From: Pseudomonas sichuanensis
GTDB taxonomy: Bacteria > Pseudomonadota > Gammaproteobacteria > Pseudomonadales > Pseudomonadaceae
DNA length: 64,000 nt
Direction: 5' to 3'
Assembly: GCF_003231305.1 (NCBI RefSeq)
Contig: NZ_QKVM01000006.1
Span: 1 to 64,000, forward strand
The notes under the pieces are model-generated. The model was given only the letters and a program-made list of their open reading frames with translations. It made no database searches and was not told where the DNA came from. Made by a program: the position numbers and the translations under genes. This document shows positions 26,193-35,559 of the stretch, piece by piece. How positions within the stretch are numbered: position 1 is the stretch's first letter; each line of letters starts with the position of its first letter.

Positions 26193-26558
26193 TCAGTCTT
26201 TTTTCAGCAGGCTGGCCAGCCCGGCGAACGGGTTATGGGTGGCCACGGCGGTTTTCGGCGAGCTCAGCGAGCCTTCGCTGAAATACTGCTGGTCGGTGTA
26301 GCGCGAGTGCTCGTTGTCGTGGCAGTACAGGCACAGCAGTTCCCAGTTCGAGCCGTCCTGGGGGTTGTTGTCGTGGTTGTGGTCACGGTGGTGCACGGTC
26401 AGCTCCGACAGGCGCTTGCCGGAAAACTCGCGGGTGCAGCGGCCGCATACGTGGGGGTACATCTTCAGCGCCTTGTCGCGGTAGCCCATTTCCTTGTCGC
26501 GCTTGGCGTCGGCGAGGATGCGGTCGAGGCGGGCGGTGGCAGCGGAGGTGGAGCTCAT
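26193..26558 (-). CDS. yajD: YajD family HNH nuclease
   Basis: A 121-residue HNH-fold protein. Zinc-type cysteines CGRC and CLYC bracket the catalytic VHHRDHNHDNNP segment, with HDNEHSR completing the HNH motif. The YajD family is widely conserved but its substrate is not defined. The C terminus is a 35-residue tail ending LASLLKKD. It lies 71 bp upstream of the methyltransferase gene and could share a transcript. Confidence 0.93.
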   Translation of the reverse strand: MSSTSAATARLDRILADAKRDKEMGYRDKALKMYPHVCGRCTREFSGKRLSELTVHHRDHNHDNNPQDGSNWELLCLYCHDNEHSRYTDQQYFSEGSLSSPKTAVATHNPFAGLASLLKKD

Positions 26559-26690
26559 GGTGTTACCTTTTTTCTGATCAGGCGAATGACGGTTATAGCG
26601 TCGAGTCTAGCGCGCCTGTGGCGTCAGCGGACAGGCAAAAACGCAAGGATGGGCCTAGCCTGTAGCAAGGTTCCCGACAGGAGGTGGCAG

Positions 26691-26969
26691 ATGTTGCATG
26701 CGATCCTCGCCGCGCTGCTGAGCGCTGTCACCCCCATGGCCGATGCCGCCGGCCAGCAGGCCGGCGCCCTCACGCCCGCGCCCGGTGCGCCCGGCACGGC
26801 GACACCGACGCCGTATCCGCAGATCACCCCGAGCACGCCGCCCAAGGCCGGCGCCAACCGCCCCGGCGCACCGCTGTTACCGCCCATGCCGGTGCCTGGG
26901 CCGCCGAAGGATCAGCCATTGCCCGGGTTGAACCAGGACCCGCCGAAAGCGCCGGGCAAAAACGACTAG
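26691..26969 (+). CDS. Small proline-rich exported protein
   Basis: A 92-residue protein with a probable signal peptide (residues about 1-20, MLHAILAALLSAVTPMADAA) followed by a low-complexity tail in which proline, glycine and alanine dominate (such as PPMPVPGPPKDQPLPG). A strong GGAGG ribosome site supports it as a real gene. No family is recognised. Its last four bases overlap the convergent cNMP-binding gene, so the two 3' ends share sequence. Confidence 0.7.
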   Translation: MLHAILAALLSAVTPMADAAGQQAGALTPAPGAPGTATPTPYPQITPSTPPKAGANRPGAPLLPPMPVPGPPKDQPLPGLNQDPPKAPGKND

Positions 26970-27439
26970 ACCTGGCGGGCCAGGCTTTGCCCGTCCTGCA
27001 TGCGCAAGCGCCTGGACAACGCCACCGCCAGGGCGCGGATGATGCGTGCGGCGATGCCCGGCGCGTCCATCAGCATTTTTTCCAGTGAGTCCTTGCCCAA
27101 GGTAAGCAATTGGCAATCGCTGGCCGCGACACAGGTGGCCGAGCGCCGTTCACCGTCGAGCACGGCCATCTCGCCGAAGGCACGGCCCTTGCGCAGGGTG
27201 GCGATCTCCACCAGGGCGCCCGTGACGTCGGTCTTGCGCACCGAGACCATGCCGCGGTGCAGGATGCACATGAACGTGCCGGCATCGCCTTCGCTGAAAA
27301 TGGTCTGGCCTTCGCTGATCGTGGTGAGGCTGAAATAGCCGGCGGCGGCGAGGTAGTCGCCGGGTTGCAGGGTGTCGAACTGGCCGCAGTCCATGAGCAT
27401 GTCGCGGATTTCGGCGTTGAGGTGGGATTGGTCGGGCAT
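26966..27439 (-). CDS. Cyclic nucleotide-binding domain protein
   Basis: A 157-residue stand-alone cNMP-binding (CRP-type beta-roll) domain. The phosphate-binding cassette reads GRAFGEMAVLDGERRSATCVA, with the expected Gly-Glu and Arg. No DNA-binding, kinase or channel domain follows; the C-terminal helix (about 125-157) may mediate partner contact. Such proteins act as small cAMP or cGMP effectors, but the partner is unknown. Confidence 0.9.
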   Translation of the reverse strand: MPDQSHLNAEIRDMLMDCGQFDTLQPGDYLAAAGYFSLTTISEGQTIFSEGDAGTFMCILHRGMVSVRKTDVTGALVEIATLRKGRAFGEMAVLDGERRSATCVAASDCQLLTLGKDSLEKMLMDAPGIAARIIRALAVALSRRLRMQDGQSLARQV

Positions 27440-27468
27440 GTGTTGTTCTTCTTCGAATGTCTTGATCC

Positions 27469-27542
27469 CTGTGGGAGCGGGTTTACCCGCGAATGCTGCA
27501 GTGGCTTCACTGACGTTTTCGCGGGTGAACCCGCTCCCACAA
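27469..27542. repeat. REP pair (GGGTAAACCC type), head-out
   Basis: The two arms are in outward orientation compared with most pairs here. The right arm has a TGAA loop (GGGTGAACCC) where the left has TTTA/TAAA. It lies between the cNMP-binding gene and ptrB. Confidence 0.9.
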
Positions 27543-27598
27543 GGGCCGTTTCACCTTCATGTCGGGTGACCGAACCCTATGACAACCAAAAACGCGTT

Positions 27599-29641
27599 TT
27601 ACACCACGCCCAGCTCATTGAAGACGAACGCATATTCCAGCGCCACGTCGCGCAGCCCCTGGTAGCGGCCGCTCATGCCGCCGTGGCCAGCGCCCATTTC
27701 GGTCTTGAGCAGCAGCAGGTTGCTGTCGGTTTTCAGCGTGCGCAGGCGCGCCACCCACTTGGCCGCTTCCCAGTACTGCACGCGGCTGTCGTTGTAGCCG
27801 GCGATCACCAGCATGGCCGGGTAGGCCTGCGCCTTGACGTTCTCGTACGGGGCGTAGCCCTTGATTCGCGCGTACACCTCGGGCTCTTCGGGGTTGCCCC
27901 ATTCGTCGTACTCGGTGACGGTCAGCGGCAGCTCCGGGTCGAGCATGGTGTTGAGCACGTCGACGAACGGCACTTCGGCGATGGCACAGCGGAAAAGCTC
28001 CGGGCGCAGGTTGAGCACCGCGCCCATCAGCAGCCCGCCAGCGCTGCCGCCACTGATGGCCAGGCGCTCGCGGGCGGTGATGCCCTCGCTGATCAGGTGT
28101 TCGGCGCAGGCGATGAAGTCGTCGAAGCTGTTGTGCTTGTGTTCCTGCTTGCCGGCCCGGTACCAGGCCTCGCCCAGCTCGCCGCCGCCGCGCACATGGG
28201 CGATGGCGAAGGCCACGCCGCGCTCCAGCAGGCTCAGGCGGGCATGGGAGAACCAGGGGTCGAGGCTTTCGCCGTAGGCGCCGTAGCCGTACAGGTACAG
28301 CGGGACGGTCTTGTCCAGGTCGGCGCGGCGGCGCACCAGGCTGATCGGCACGCGGGTGCCGTCCTTGGCGACTGCCCACAGGCGTTGGCTGACATAGTCG
28401 TCGGCATCGAAAACCCCCAGCACCGGGGTCTGCTTGAGCACGGCCTGCTCGCCCGTGGCCAGCTCCAGCTGGCGCACCTGGGCCGGGCGATTGAGGGCCT
28501 CGTAGCGCAGGCGGATGCGCGTGCTGGCGAACTCCAGGCTGTCCTGCACGTACAGGCTGTAGGCAGCGTCCGGCAACTGTACGCGGTAGGCCGGCAAGCC
28601 TTGCGGGCGCACCTCGATGATCGGCAGGCCACCTTCGCGCAGGCTCAGGCTCAGGGCCGAAGCGTTGAGGCTTACGCCTTCGAGCATGATGTCGTCGCGG
28701 TGTGCTACCAGCAGCTGCCAGTCGGCGCGGGTCGGTACCTGGTCGGCCGGGGCGTGGTACAGGGCGAAGTTGATGCCGTCCTGGTTGCTGCGGATGAACC
28801 AGCGCCACTGGCCGTCGAGCTGGCCGTGGTCGGGGAAGTATTCGTGGCCTTCGCCCCGTGGCGCCAGGCAGGTGAACGCGGCCTGCGGCGTGGCGGCGTC
28901 CAGTACCCAGGCCTCGCTGGTGGTCTTGCTGTTGAGCAGCAGCACCAGCTGGCGCTCGGAGCTGGCGCGGTAGCAGTGCAGGAAGAAGCGCCCGTCGGGC
29001 TCTTCGAACACGCTCAAAGCATCGGCCTCGCCGAGGGTGTGGCGGCGCAGGCGCCAGGGGCGGTGGGTGTCGTCCAGTTCGGCGAAGAACAGCGTCTGGC
29101 TGTCGTTGGCCCAGGTCATGCTGCCGTCGCAATCGTCGAAGGGCAGGGTGGTCAACGCGCCGTTGGCCAGGTCCTTGACGTACAGGGTGTAGATCTCGTC
29201 GCCGCTGGTGTCGAGGCTGTAGGCCAGCAGGCGGTGGTCGGGGCTGATGTTGAATGCGCCGAGGGCCAGGAAGCCGCCATTGGCCAGGGCATTGGGGTCG
29301 AGCAGCAGTTCTTCGCGGCTTTCATCCACCGTGTTGCTGTCATCCGCAGGGCGCGGGCAGCGGTAGTGGCGCGGGTATTCGTCGCCGGCGGTGGTGCGGG
29401 TGTAGTACAGGTAGGGGCCCCAGGGCGAGGGCAGCGACAGGTCGGTCTCGAGGATACGGCCCTTGATCTCTTCGAACAGCTGTTCGCGCAAGCTGGCCTG
29501 GTCGGCCAGGCAGGCCTCCTGATAAGCGTTTTCCGCGTTCAGGTAGGCCAGTACTTCGGGGGTGTCGCGGTCTTGCAGCCAGGCGTAGGGGTCGGTGCCT
29601 TCGGTTTTATGGGCAATGGGGGTGGTAAGGGTGACGGGCAT
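27599..29641 (-). CDS. ptrB: Oligopeptidase B (S9A prolyl oligopeptidase family)
   Basis: A 680-residue cytoplasmic serine peptidase cleaving short peptides after basic residues. An N-terminal seven-bladed propeller (about 70-400) covers a C-terminal alpha/beta hydrolase domain. The nucleophile is Ser533 in ISGGSAGGLLMG; the histidine is in GAGHGGMSGRY near the C terminus, and an aspartate in AGYNDSRVQYWE. The start at 29641 (MPVTLTTPIA) fits family length; 29653 is a possible alternative with GAGGAA upstream. Longer frames run into the REP pair. Confidence 0.93.
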   Translation of the reverse strand: MPVTLTTPIAHKTEGTDPYAWLQDRDTPEVLAYLNAENAYQEACLADQASLREQLFEEIKGRILETDLSLPSPWGPYLYYTRTTAGDEYPRHYRCPRPADDSNTVDESREELLLDPNALANGGFLALGAFNISPDHRLLAYSLDTSGDEIYTLYVKDLANGALTTLPFDDCDGSMTWANDSQTLFFAELDDTHRPWRLRRHTLGEADALSVFEEPDGRFFLHCYRASSERQLVLLLNSKTTSEAWVLDAATPQAAFTCLAPRGEGHEYFPDHGQLDGQWRWFIRSNQDGINFALYHAPADQVPTRADWQLLVAHRDDIMLEGVSLNASALSLSLREGGLPIIEVRPQGLPAYRVQLPDAAYSLYVQDSLEFASTRIRLRYEALNRPAQVRQLELATGEQAVLKQTPVLGVFDADDYVSQRLWAVAKDGTRVPISLVRRRADLDKTVPLYLYGYGAYGESLDPWFSHARLSLLERGVAFAIAHVRGGGELGEAWYRAGKQEHKHNSFDDFIACAEHLISEGITARERLAISGGSAGGLLMGAVLNLRPELFRCAIAEVPFVDVLNTMLDPELPLTVTEYDEWGNPEEPEVYARIKGYAPYENVKAQAYPAMLVIAGYNDSRVQYWEAAKWVARLRTLKTDSNLLLLKTEMGAGHGGMSGRYQGLRDVALEYAFVFNELGVV

Positions 29642-29666
29642 GGGCGATCTCATCGAGTGATGGTTC

Positions 29667-29738
29667 CTCATCGCGGGGCAAGCCCGCTCCCACGCCAAAT
29701 CAGGTCCTGCGTGGGAGCGGGCTTGCCCCGCGATGAGG
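29667..29738. repeat. REP pair (GGGGCAAGCCC type), head-in
   Basis: Inverted REP copies between the divergent ptrB and membrane-protein genes, with the outer CCTCATCGC/GCGATGAGG flanks also complementary. Any promoters must lie in the few bases outside it. Confidence 0.95.
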
Positions 29739-29819
29739 CCGCAGCAGGTCCGCGGGGGGCGCCTGCGCCGGTAAAAGTGTTTATCATAGGCGTCTCTTTG
29801 CCTGGCATGCACGAACACC

Positions 29820-30329
29820 ATGACCGAACACGACTATCTGTTGGCCTGGGGCCTCTACGCCGTCGCCGCCCTGGGTTGCCTGCTGGTGGCCTGCAAGCTC
29901 ACCGGCTGGATGTGGCGCTGGCTGCGCGAGCCGCTGCGGGTGATCGTCGCCGTGCTGCTGTTCAGCCCGACCGTCGTCGACCCGGTCAAGGACAGCTTCG
30001 CCCCGGCTATTGCCATCACCGCGCTGGACCTGGCCTTCAAGGTCGGCAACAACGCCTGGCGCGCCGCCTCGGACCTGGCCATGTACGGCATGATCGCCTT
30101 CGCCCTGTACCTGGTCTTCGTGCTGATCCGCTGGCCGCTGGAAAAACGCGCCGGCGAGCGCCGTGCCCAGCGTGAGGCCGCGGCCCAGCGCCAGGCCAAG
30201 GAAGATGACGAAGCGCAGGCCCTGGCCCCGGTGGCCGCCGACCGCAACGACCGTTACCGCGATGACCCGGCACCTGCTCCCGTGCGCCGTTCCGGCCCGG
30301 GCCAGGGCCGCGTAGAACCCCGTCTGTAA
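29820..30329 (+). CDS. Putative inner-membrane protein
   Basis: A 169-residue protein with about three hydrophobic helices (residues 7-27, 38-58 and 88-108) and a charged, proline- and arginine-rich cytoplasmic tail of about 55 residues rich in Ala, Gln and Arg. I do not recognise a named family. It starts 16 bp upstream of the amidotransferase gene and is followed by another small membrane protein gene, suggesting a three-gene unit. Confidence 0.82.
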   Translation: MTEHDYLLAWGLYAVAALGCLLVACKLTGWMWRWLREPLRVIVAVLLFSPTVVDPVKDSFAPAIAITALDLAFKVGNNAWRAASDLAMYGMIAFALYLVFVLIRWPLEKRAGERRAQREAAAQRQAKEDDEAQALAPVAADRNDRYRDDPAPAPVRRSGPGQGRVEPRL

Positions 30330-30345
30330 GCCAGGAGCCGCGAAC

Positions 30346-31119
30346 ATGTGCGAACTGCTGGGCATGAGTGCCAATGTCCCCACCGACATCGTCTTCAGTT
30401 TCACCGGCCTGATGCAGCGCGGTGGCCGTACCGGCCCGCACCGCGACGGCTGGGGCATCGGTTTCTATGAAGGGCGTGGCCTGCGCCTGTTCCAGGACCC
30501 GGCGGCGAGCAGCGAGTCGGAGGTGGCCAACCTGGTGCAGCGCTACCCGATCAAGAGCGAAGTGGTCATCGGCCATATTCGCCAGGCCAACGTCGGCCGG
30601 GTGTGCCTGTCCAACACCCATCCGTTCGTGCGCGAGCTGTGGGGCCGCAACTGGTGCTTCGCGCACAATGGCCAGTTGGGCGAGTTCAGCGGCCAACGCA
30701 CCTTCTATCGCCCGATCGGCGACACCGACAGCGAAGCGGCCTTCTGCGACCTGCTCAATCGCGTGCGCGAGGCGTTCCCCGAGCCGGTCGAGGTCGAGCA
30801 GCTAGTGCCGGTGCTGGTCGAGGCCTGCGCCGAATACCGTGGCAAGGGCGTGTTCAACTGCCTGCTCAGCGACGGCGACTGGCTGTTCTGTTTCTGCTCC
30901 ACCAAGCTGGTGCACATCACCCGCCGCGCTCCTTTCGGCGCTGCACGCTTGAAGGATGTCGACCTGATCGTCGATTTCCACACGCAAACCACCCCCAACG
31001 ACGTGGTCACGGTGATCGCCACTGAAGCCCTGACCGAGAACGAGACCTGGAACCGCTACGAGCCGGGCCAATGGGCCCTGTGGCGCCACGGTGAGTGCGT
31101 CGCCCACGGCCAGAGCTAA
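30346..31119 (+). CDS. Class II glutamine amidotransferase, YafJ-like
   Basis: A 257-residue single-domain Ntn amidotransferase. It begins MCELLGMSANVP, so Cys2 is the processed catalytic N terminus. NTHPFVRELWGRNWCFAHNG and GDTDSEAAFC match the class II glutaminase pocket. Unlike GlmS or PurF it has no synthase domain, so ammonia must be passed to a partner or glutamine-like compounds simply hydrolysed. The downstream gene starts ten bases later. Confidence 0.92.
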   Translation: MCELLGMSANVPTDIVFSFTGLMQRGGRTGPHRDGWGIGFYEGRGLRLFQDPAASSESEVANLVQRYPIKSEVVIGHIRQANVGRVCLSNTHPFVRELWGRNWCFAHNGQLGEFSGQRTFYRPIGDTDSEAAFCDLLNRVREAFPEPVEVEQLVPVLVEACAEYRGKGVFNCLLSDGDWLFCFCSTKLVHITRRAPFGAARLKDVDLIVDFHTQTTPNDVVTVIATEALTENETWNRYEPGQWALWRHGECVAHGQS

Positions 31120-31128
31120 GGACGCTCC

Positions 31129-31650
31129 ATGTTCAGAAGTTACCTGCGCTTGCTGTTGTTCACCTTCGGCCTGTTGGCCGGTATCCAGGTACCCGGGCTG
31201 GTCAAGGATTACAGCCAGCGGGTCGAGGCGCACCTGCTGGAATCGCGCCAGGCGCTCGACGGCTTCCGCCAGACCGCCCAGCGCTTCTTCAACGGTGACC
31301 TGCAGGCGCTGGTGCAGCATTACCGCAGCAGCGACGACCCGGTGTTCAACAGCGATGCCAACAGCATCGAAAGCCTGCTGATCCGCAACCAACTGCTGGA
31401 GCACGAGTGGCAGGCGCTGCAAGGCTCGTGGGTGAGCCGCACCTGGCATGTGCTGGTGCAGCCGGAACCGGCGCTGCGGGAAGAGACGCTCAAGGGCTAC
31501 AGCTACCAGATCCTGCTGGTGCCCGAGGCGATCGGCTGGGGGATTGGCGCCGGGTTCGTGCTGGCGTTGGTGGTCGAGAGCCTGTTGCTGCTGGTCGGCT
31601 GGGTGATCCTGGGTGGGCGGCGCAAGGTGGTCAAAGAGAGCTGGCGCTAG
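31129..31650 (+). CDS. DUF2937 family membrane protein
   Basis: A 173-residue protein with an N-terminal helix (about 5-22), a periplasmic amphipathic domain, and a C-terminal hydrophobic helix (about 137-160) ending in basic RRKVVKESWR. This layout matches DUF2937. Its role is unknown. It closes the membrane protein-amidotransferase-DUF2937 unit, and a REP pair follows at 10 bp. Confidence 0.85.
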   Translation: MFRSYLRLLLFTFGLLAGIQVPGLVKDYSQRVEAHLLESRQALDGFRQTAQRFFNGDLQALVQHYRSSDDPVFNSDANSIESLLIRNQLLEHEWQALQGSWVSRTWHVLVQPEPALREETLKGYSYQILLVPEAIGWGIGAGFVLALVVESLLLLVGWVILGGRRKVVKESWR

Positions 31651-31660
31651 TCCTTGCCGG

Positions 31661-31746
31661 CCCTATCGCGGGGCAAGCCCGCTCCCACGAAGTGCTAAAG
31701 GTCGAGGTGGGTACCCACGTGGGAGCGGGCTTGCCCCGCGATTGGG
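31661..31746. repeat. REP pair (GGGGCAAGCCC type), head-in
   Basis: Inverted REP copies with a longer spacer that itself holds GTGGGTACCCAC, a 12-bp palindrome. Located between convergent genes. Confidence 0.95.
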
Positions 31747-31750
31747 CCCT

Positions 31751-32662
31751 TCAGACCAACACGATCCGCTGCCCCCCCACATCCCGCGCATAGCGCTCCA
31801 GCACCTGCCGGCAAACCCCCACCACCTCGTCCACCAGCGCCACCCCGGTCTGCCAGGCCGCCACCAGTTCCAGGCTCGGCGGTGGCTGCAACCCCTCCAA
31901 CAGCACCAGTTCACCCCGGCTCAACTCGCTGTCCACCAGCGCCGGCGGCAGCGCGCCGATGCCAAAGCCATCGCGCAGCAGGCGGGTGATCGCCGCCACC
32001 GAGTTCACGCAGTTCAATCGCGGCGCTTCGGCCCCGGCACCCTGCAACAGGCTGAGCACCTCCTGGTGAGGCCGTGAATTCTTCGAGAAGGTGACGATGC
32101 GCTCGCGGCCTAGTTCAGCCAGCGACCCATAGTCACGGTGGTGGATGGAGCCGGCGGCAACGATCCAGCCCATGGGATAACGCGCCAGGTCCAGGCTGCG
32201 GATCGACGGCTCGCGCAGCAGGTCGGTCTGCAGGATCACGTCGAGAAAGCCCTTGTGCAGCTGTTCGCGCAGGTTCAGCGCGGTGTCAGCCACCAGTTCG
32301 ATCTCCACCTGCGGATAGCGCTCGGTCAGCTCCGCCACCAGCGCGCTCATCCAGGTGTGGATCACCGTGTCCATCACCCCCAGGCGAATCCGCCCGGTCT
32401 TGGCCCGGTCGCTGTCCAGCGACTGCTTCATGGCCTTGGCGGTGTCTAGCATGCGCTCGGCGTATTCGAGCACCTTGCTGCCCTCGGGCGTCAGGCTGAC
32501 CCCGCGCGAGTCGCGCAACAGCAGTTTCACCCCAAGGTCGGCCTCCAGCGCGGCGATGCGGCTGGACACCGAGGCCTGGGTGGTGAACAGCTTCTCGGCG
32601 GTGAGGCGGAAGCTCTTGAGCCGGGCGACCCAGACGAAGGTTTCGAGGAAACGAAGGTTCAT
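31751..32662 (-). CDS. LysR-family regulator next to the 5-oxoprolinase cluster
   Basis: A 303-residue LysR protein with an N-terminal winged helix (MNLRFLETFVWVARLKSFRL, TQASVSSRIAALEADLGVKL) and a two-lobed effector domain. The start at 32662 is the family start; the longer frame has no support. It is divergent from the MFS-pxpABC run by 128 bp, so it most likely senses 5-oxoproline or a linked metabolite and activates that operon. This is inferred from position. Confidence 0.92.
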   Translation of the reverse strand: MNLRFLETFVWVARLKSFRLTAEKLFTTQASVSSRIAALEADLGVKLLLRDSRGVSLTPEGSKVLEYAERMLDTAKAMKQSLDSDRAKTGRIRLGVMDTVIHTWMSALVAELTERYPQVEIELVADTALNLREQLHKGFLDVILQTDLLREPSIRSLDLARYPMGWIVAAGSIHHRDYGSLAELGRERIVTFSKNSRPHQEVLSLLQGAGAEAPRLNCVNSVAAITRLLRDGFGIGALPPALVDSELSRGELVLLEGLQPPPSLELVAAWQTGVALVDEVVGVCRQVLERYARDVGGQRIVLV

Positions 32663-32790
32663 GATCAGTTTTTCTTGTTCCAGACCGGCGGATTTTCTCG
32701 TTGGACGCTTGAGGCGCTGGCTCTGAACATGGCAGCCAGGCCGCGACCTCGACGTCGCCCGTAAAACAATACCAACAAGCCGAGGCATAC

Positions 32791-34077
32791 ATGAACCCGA
32801 CCGGCGTGCAGCAGCAGGCCCCCGCCCGATCCTCGAGCGGCCCCTTCGCCTGGTACCGCGACATCGATTCCCAGCAACGACGCACCTTCTGGAGCTGCAA
32901 GATCGGCTATGGCCTGGACGGCATGGATACCCAGATGCTCAGTTTCGTCGTGCCCACCCTGATCATGCTCTGGGGCATCAGCACCACCGAGGCCGGGTTG
33001 ATCCATACCAGCACGCTGATCGCCTCGGCCCTGGGTGGCTGGATCGCCGGCATCCTTTCCGACCGCATCGGCCGGGTACGCACCCTGCAACTGACGGTGC
33101 TGTGGTTCGCCTTCTTCACCTTCCTCTGCGGCTTCGCCCAGAACTACGAGCAACTGCTGATCGCCCGCACCCTGATGGGCTTCGGCTTCGGCGGCGAATG
33201 GACCGCCGGCGCGGTGCTGATCGGCGAGGTGATCCGCGCCCAGGACCGTGGCAAGGCGGTGGGCATGGTGCAGTCGGGCTGGGCCATCGGCTGGGGCCTG
33301 ACCGCCATTCTCTATGCGCTGCTGTTCTCCTGGCTGCCACCTGAACAGGCCTGGCGCGCGCTGTTCCTGCTCGGCCTGCTGCCGGCGTTGTTCGTGATCT
33401 TCGTGCGCCGCCTGGTCAAGGACCCGGAGGTCTATCGCCAGGCCAAGGCCGCTGAAAGCGCTGCCGAGCCCGCGCATTTCTACGAGATCTTCGCCCCCGG
33501 CATGCTCTGGATTACCGTGCGCGCCTCGCTGCTGACCACCGGTGCGCTGGGCGGTTACTACGCCATCACCTCGTGGCTGCCGACTTTCCTCAAGAACGAG
33601 CGCGGCCTGAGCGTGCTCGGCACCGGCGGCTACCTGGCGACGGTGATCGTCGGCTCCTACATTGGCTACGTGGTCAGCGCGTACCTGTCCGACCTGCTGG
33701 GGCGCAAGAAGAACTTCATCCTGTTCGCCGTGGGTTCGTTCGTCATCGTGCTGCTCTACACCCAGCTGCCGGTCAGCGATGGCGTGATGCTGTGGCTGGG
33801 CTTGCCGCTGGGCTTCTTCGCCTCGGGCATCTTCAGCGGCATGGGCGCGTTTCTCACCGAACTGTTCCCCACCCGTATCCGTGGCTCGGGGCAGGGCTTC
33901 TGCTACAACATCGGCAAGGTCTTCGCGGCGTTGTTCCCGCTGCTGATCGGCCTGCTCAGCCAGAAAGTACCCCTGGGGTTGGGCATTGGCGCCTTCGCCG
34001 CGGTGTCCTACGGCGTGGTGATCCTGGCGGCGCTGAGCCTGCCGGAAACCCGCGGCAAACAACTGCTGGCACGCTAA
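32791..34077 (+). CDS. MFS transporter at the head of the pxpABC operon
   Basis: A 428-residue, twelve-helix major facilitator of the aromatic-acid/organic-acid:proton symporter style: [15 protein letters not shown] in helix 1, [11 protein letters not shown] loop, and [19 protein letters not shown] late. It is followed ten bases after its stop by pxpA. Since PxpABC hydrolyses 5-oxoproline, the transporter is probably a 5-oxoproline (or related lactam or dicarboxylate) importer; this is inference from the operon. Confidence 0.9.
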   Translation: MNPTGVQQQAPARSSSGPFAWYRDIDSQQRRTFWSCKIGYGLDGMDTQMLSFVVPTLIMLWGISTTEAGLIHTSTLIASALGGWIAGILSDRIGRVRTLQLTVLWFAFFTFLCGFAQNYEQLLIARTLMGFGFGGEWTAGAVLIGEVIRAQDRGKAVGMVQSGWAIGWGLTAILYALLFSWLPPEQAWRALFLLGLLPALFVIFVRRLVKDPEVYRQAKAAESAAEPAHFYEIFAPGMLWITVRASLLTTGALGGYYAITSWLPTFLKNERGLSVLGTGGYLATVIVGSYIGYVVSAYLSDLLGRKKNFILFAVGSFVIVLLYTQLPVSDGVMLWLGLPLGFFASGIFSGMGAFLTELFPTRIRGSGQGFCYNIGKVFAALFPLLIGLLSQKVPLGLGIGAFAAVSYGVVILAALSLPETRGKQLLAR

Positions 34078-34087
34078 GGTAGGCAGC

Positions 34088-34867
34088 ATGAACATCGACA
34101 CGGGAATCAGCCAAGTGAAACGCCTGCTACTCAATTGCGACATGGGCGAAAGTTTCGGCAGCTGGCGCATGGGCCTGGATGCCGAGGTGATGCCGTACAT
34201 CGATTGCGCCAACATCGCCTGCGGCTACCACGCCGGCGACCCGGGCACCATGCGCCGCACCGTAGCCCTGGCGCTGGAGCACGGCGTGACCATTGGCGCG
34301 CACCCGGCCTACCCGGACCTGGTGGGCTTCGGTCGCCGCTCCATGGCCTGCAGCAGCGAGGAGATCCGCGACCTGCTGCACTACCAGATCGGCGCGCTGG
34401 ATGGCATCTGCAAGGTGCAGGGCAGCCGAGTGGCCTACATCAAGCCCCATGGCGCGCTGTACAACGACATGATGGCCGACCCGCAAAAGCTGCGTGCCGT
34501 GCTCGAGGCCGTGGCTGCCTATGACGGCAACCTGCCGCTGATGCTCATGGCCACCGCTGACAACAGCGCCGCCCAGGCCCTGGGCGACGAAATCGGCGTG
34601 CCGTTGTGGTTCGAAGCCTTCGCCGACCGTGCCTACACCGCCAGCGGTCACCTGGTGTCGCGGCGCCTGCCGGGCGCGGTGCACCACGACCCGGCGCTGG
34701 TGGTCGAGCAGGCATTGCGCCTGGCCCGGGGTGAAGCACTGGTGGCTGATGACGGCAGCGCTGTGCGTCTGAACGCCAGCACCCTGTGCGTGCATGGCGA
34801 CAACGACAGCTCGGTGGCCGCCGTGCGCCAGATCCGCCAGGCCCTCGACGCGCTGGAGCTGCCATGA
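34088..34867 (+). CDS. pxpA: 5-oxoprolinase subunit A (LamB/YcsF family)
   Basis: A 259-residue subunit of the ATP-dependent enzyme that opens 5-oxoproline to glutamate. The YcsF signature begins [12 protein letters not shown], and [11 protein letters not shown] and KPHGALYND follow. An AAGGTAGG ribosome site precedes the ATG. It overlaps pxpB by ATGA. PxpA works with the B and C subunits; 5-oxoproline arises spontaneously from glutamine and glutamate, so the cluster recycles damage or feeds on external lactam. Confidence 0.93.
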   Translation: MNIDTGISQVKRLLLNCDMGESFGSWRMGLDAEVMPYIDCANIACGYHAGDPGTMRRTVALALEHGVTIGAHPAYPDLVGFGRRSMACSSEEIRDLLHYQIGALDGICKVQGSRVAYIKPHGALYNDMMADPQKLRAVLEAVAAYDGNLPLMLMATADNSAAQALGDEIGVPLWFEAFADRAYTASGHLVSRRLPGAVHHDPALVVEQALRLARGEALVADDGSAVRLNASTLCVHGDNDSSVAAVRQIRQALDALELP

Positions 34868-35559
34868 CGCCGCGTATCGAGGTGGTGGCGATCGACAGCC
34901 TGATGGTGCGCCTGTTCGAGCGTATCGATGAGGCCAACATGCCCTGGATTCTCGCCGCCAGCCAGCGCCTGCGAGCGGTGTTCGGCGCGCAGTTGATCGA
35001 CCTGGTGCCGTCCTATACCACGCTGATGGTGCAGTTCGACCTGGCACCGAACCAGGCGCGCCAGCGCATTGTGCAAGCATTCGAAGGGTTGCAGCCGGAC
35101 CCCGGCAGCGCCGGGCGGCGCCACGAAATCCCGGTGTGGTACCACGCCAGTGTCGGCCCTGAGTTGCCGCTGCTGGCCGCCCGCAGCGGGCTGAGTGAAG
35201 CCGAGGTGATCGGCCTGCACAGCGGTCGCGACTATCCGGTATTTGCCTTGGGTTTCGCCCCCGGCTTCGGCTTCATGGGCCTGGTCGACGAGCGCCTGGC
35301 CAGCCCGCGCCTGAGCACCCCGCGCAAGCGCGTGGCGGCGGGCAGCGTGGGTATCGCCGAACGCCAGACGGCCGCTTACCCGGCGGTATCGCCGGGCGGC
35401 TGGAACCTGATCGGGCGCACCCCGGTGCGCCTGTTCGACCGTGAGCGCGAAGGCTACAGCCTGCTGCAGCCAGGTGACCGGGTACGTTTCGTGGCGGTTG
35501 AGCGCGGTGAATTCATCACGTTGGGCGGCGACGACAGCCCGTTGGAGGCCCAGGCATGA
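34864..35559 (+). CDS. pxpB: 5-oxoprolinase subunit B (KipI family)
   Basis: A 231-residue protein of the KipI/allophanate hydrolase-subunit-1 family. [19 protein letters not shown] and the proline-rich [16 protein letters not shown] segment are the family hallmarks. ATGA overlaps at both ends couple it to pxpA and pxpC. It is the ATP-dependent phosphorylation partner of subunit C in the PxpABC complex. Confidence 0.93.
   Translation: MTPRIEVVAIDSLMVRLFERIDEANMPWILAASQRLRAVFGAQLIDLVPSYTTLMVQFDLAPNQARQRIVQAFEGLQPDPGSAGRRHEIPVWYHASVGPELPLLAARSGLSEAEVIGLHSGRDYPVFALGFAPGFGFMGLVDERLASPRLSTPRKRVAAGSVGIAERQTAAYPAVSPGGWNLIGRTPVRLFDREREGYSLLQPGDRVRFVAVERGEFITLGGDDSPLEAQA

Noticed and set aside
27110..30175. 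A 1021-codon open frame on the plus strand
   Set aside because: It lies antisense to ptrB, has the composition of a GC-rich shadow frame, and crosses two REP pairs; no family resemblance.
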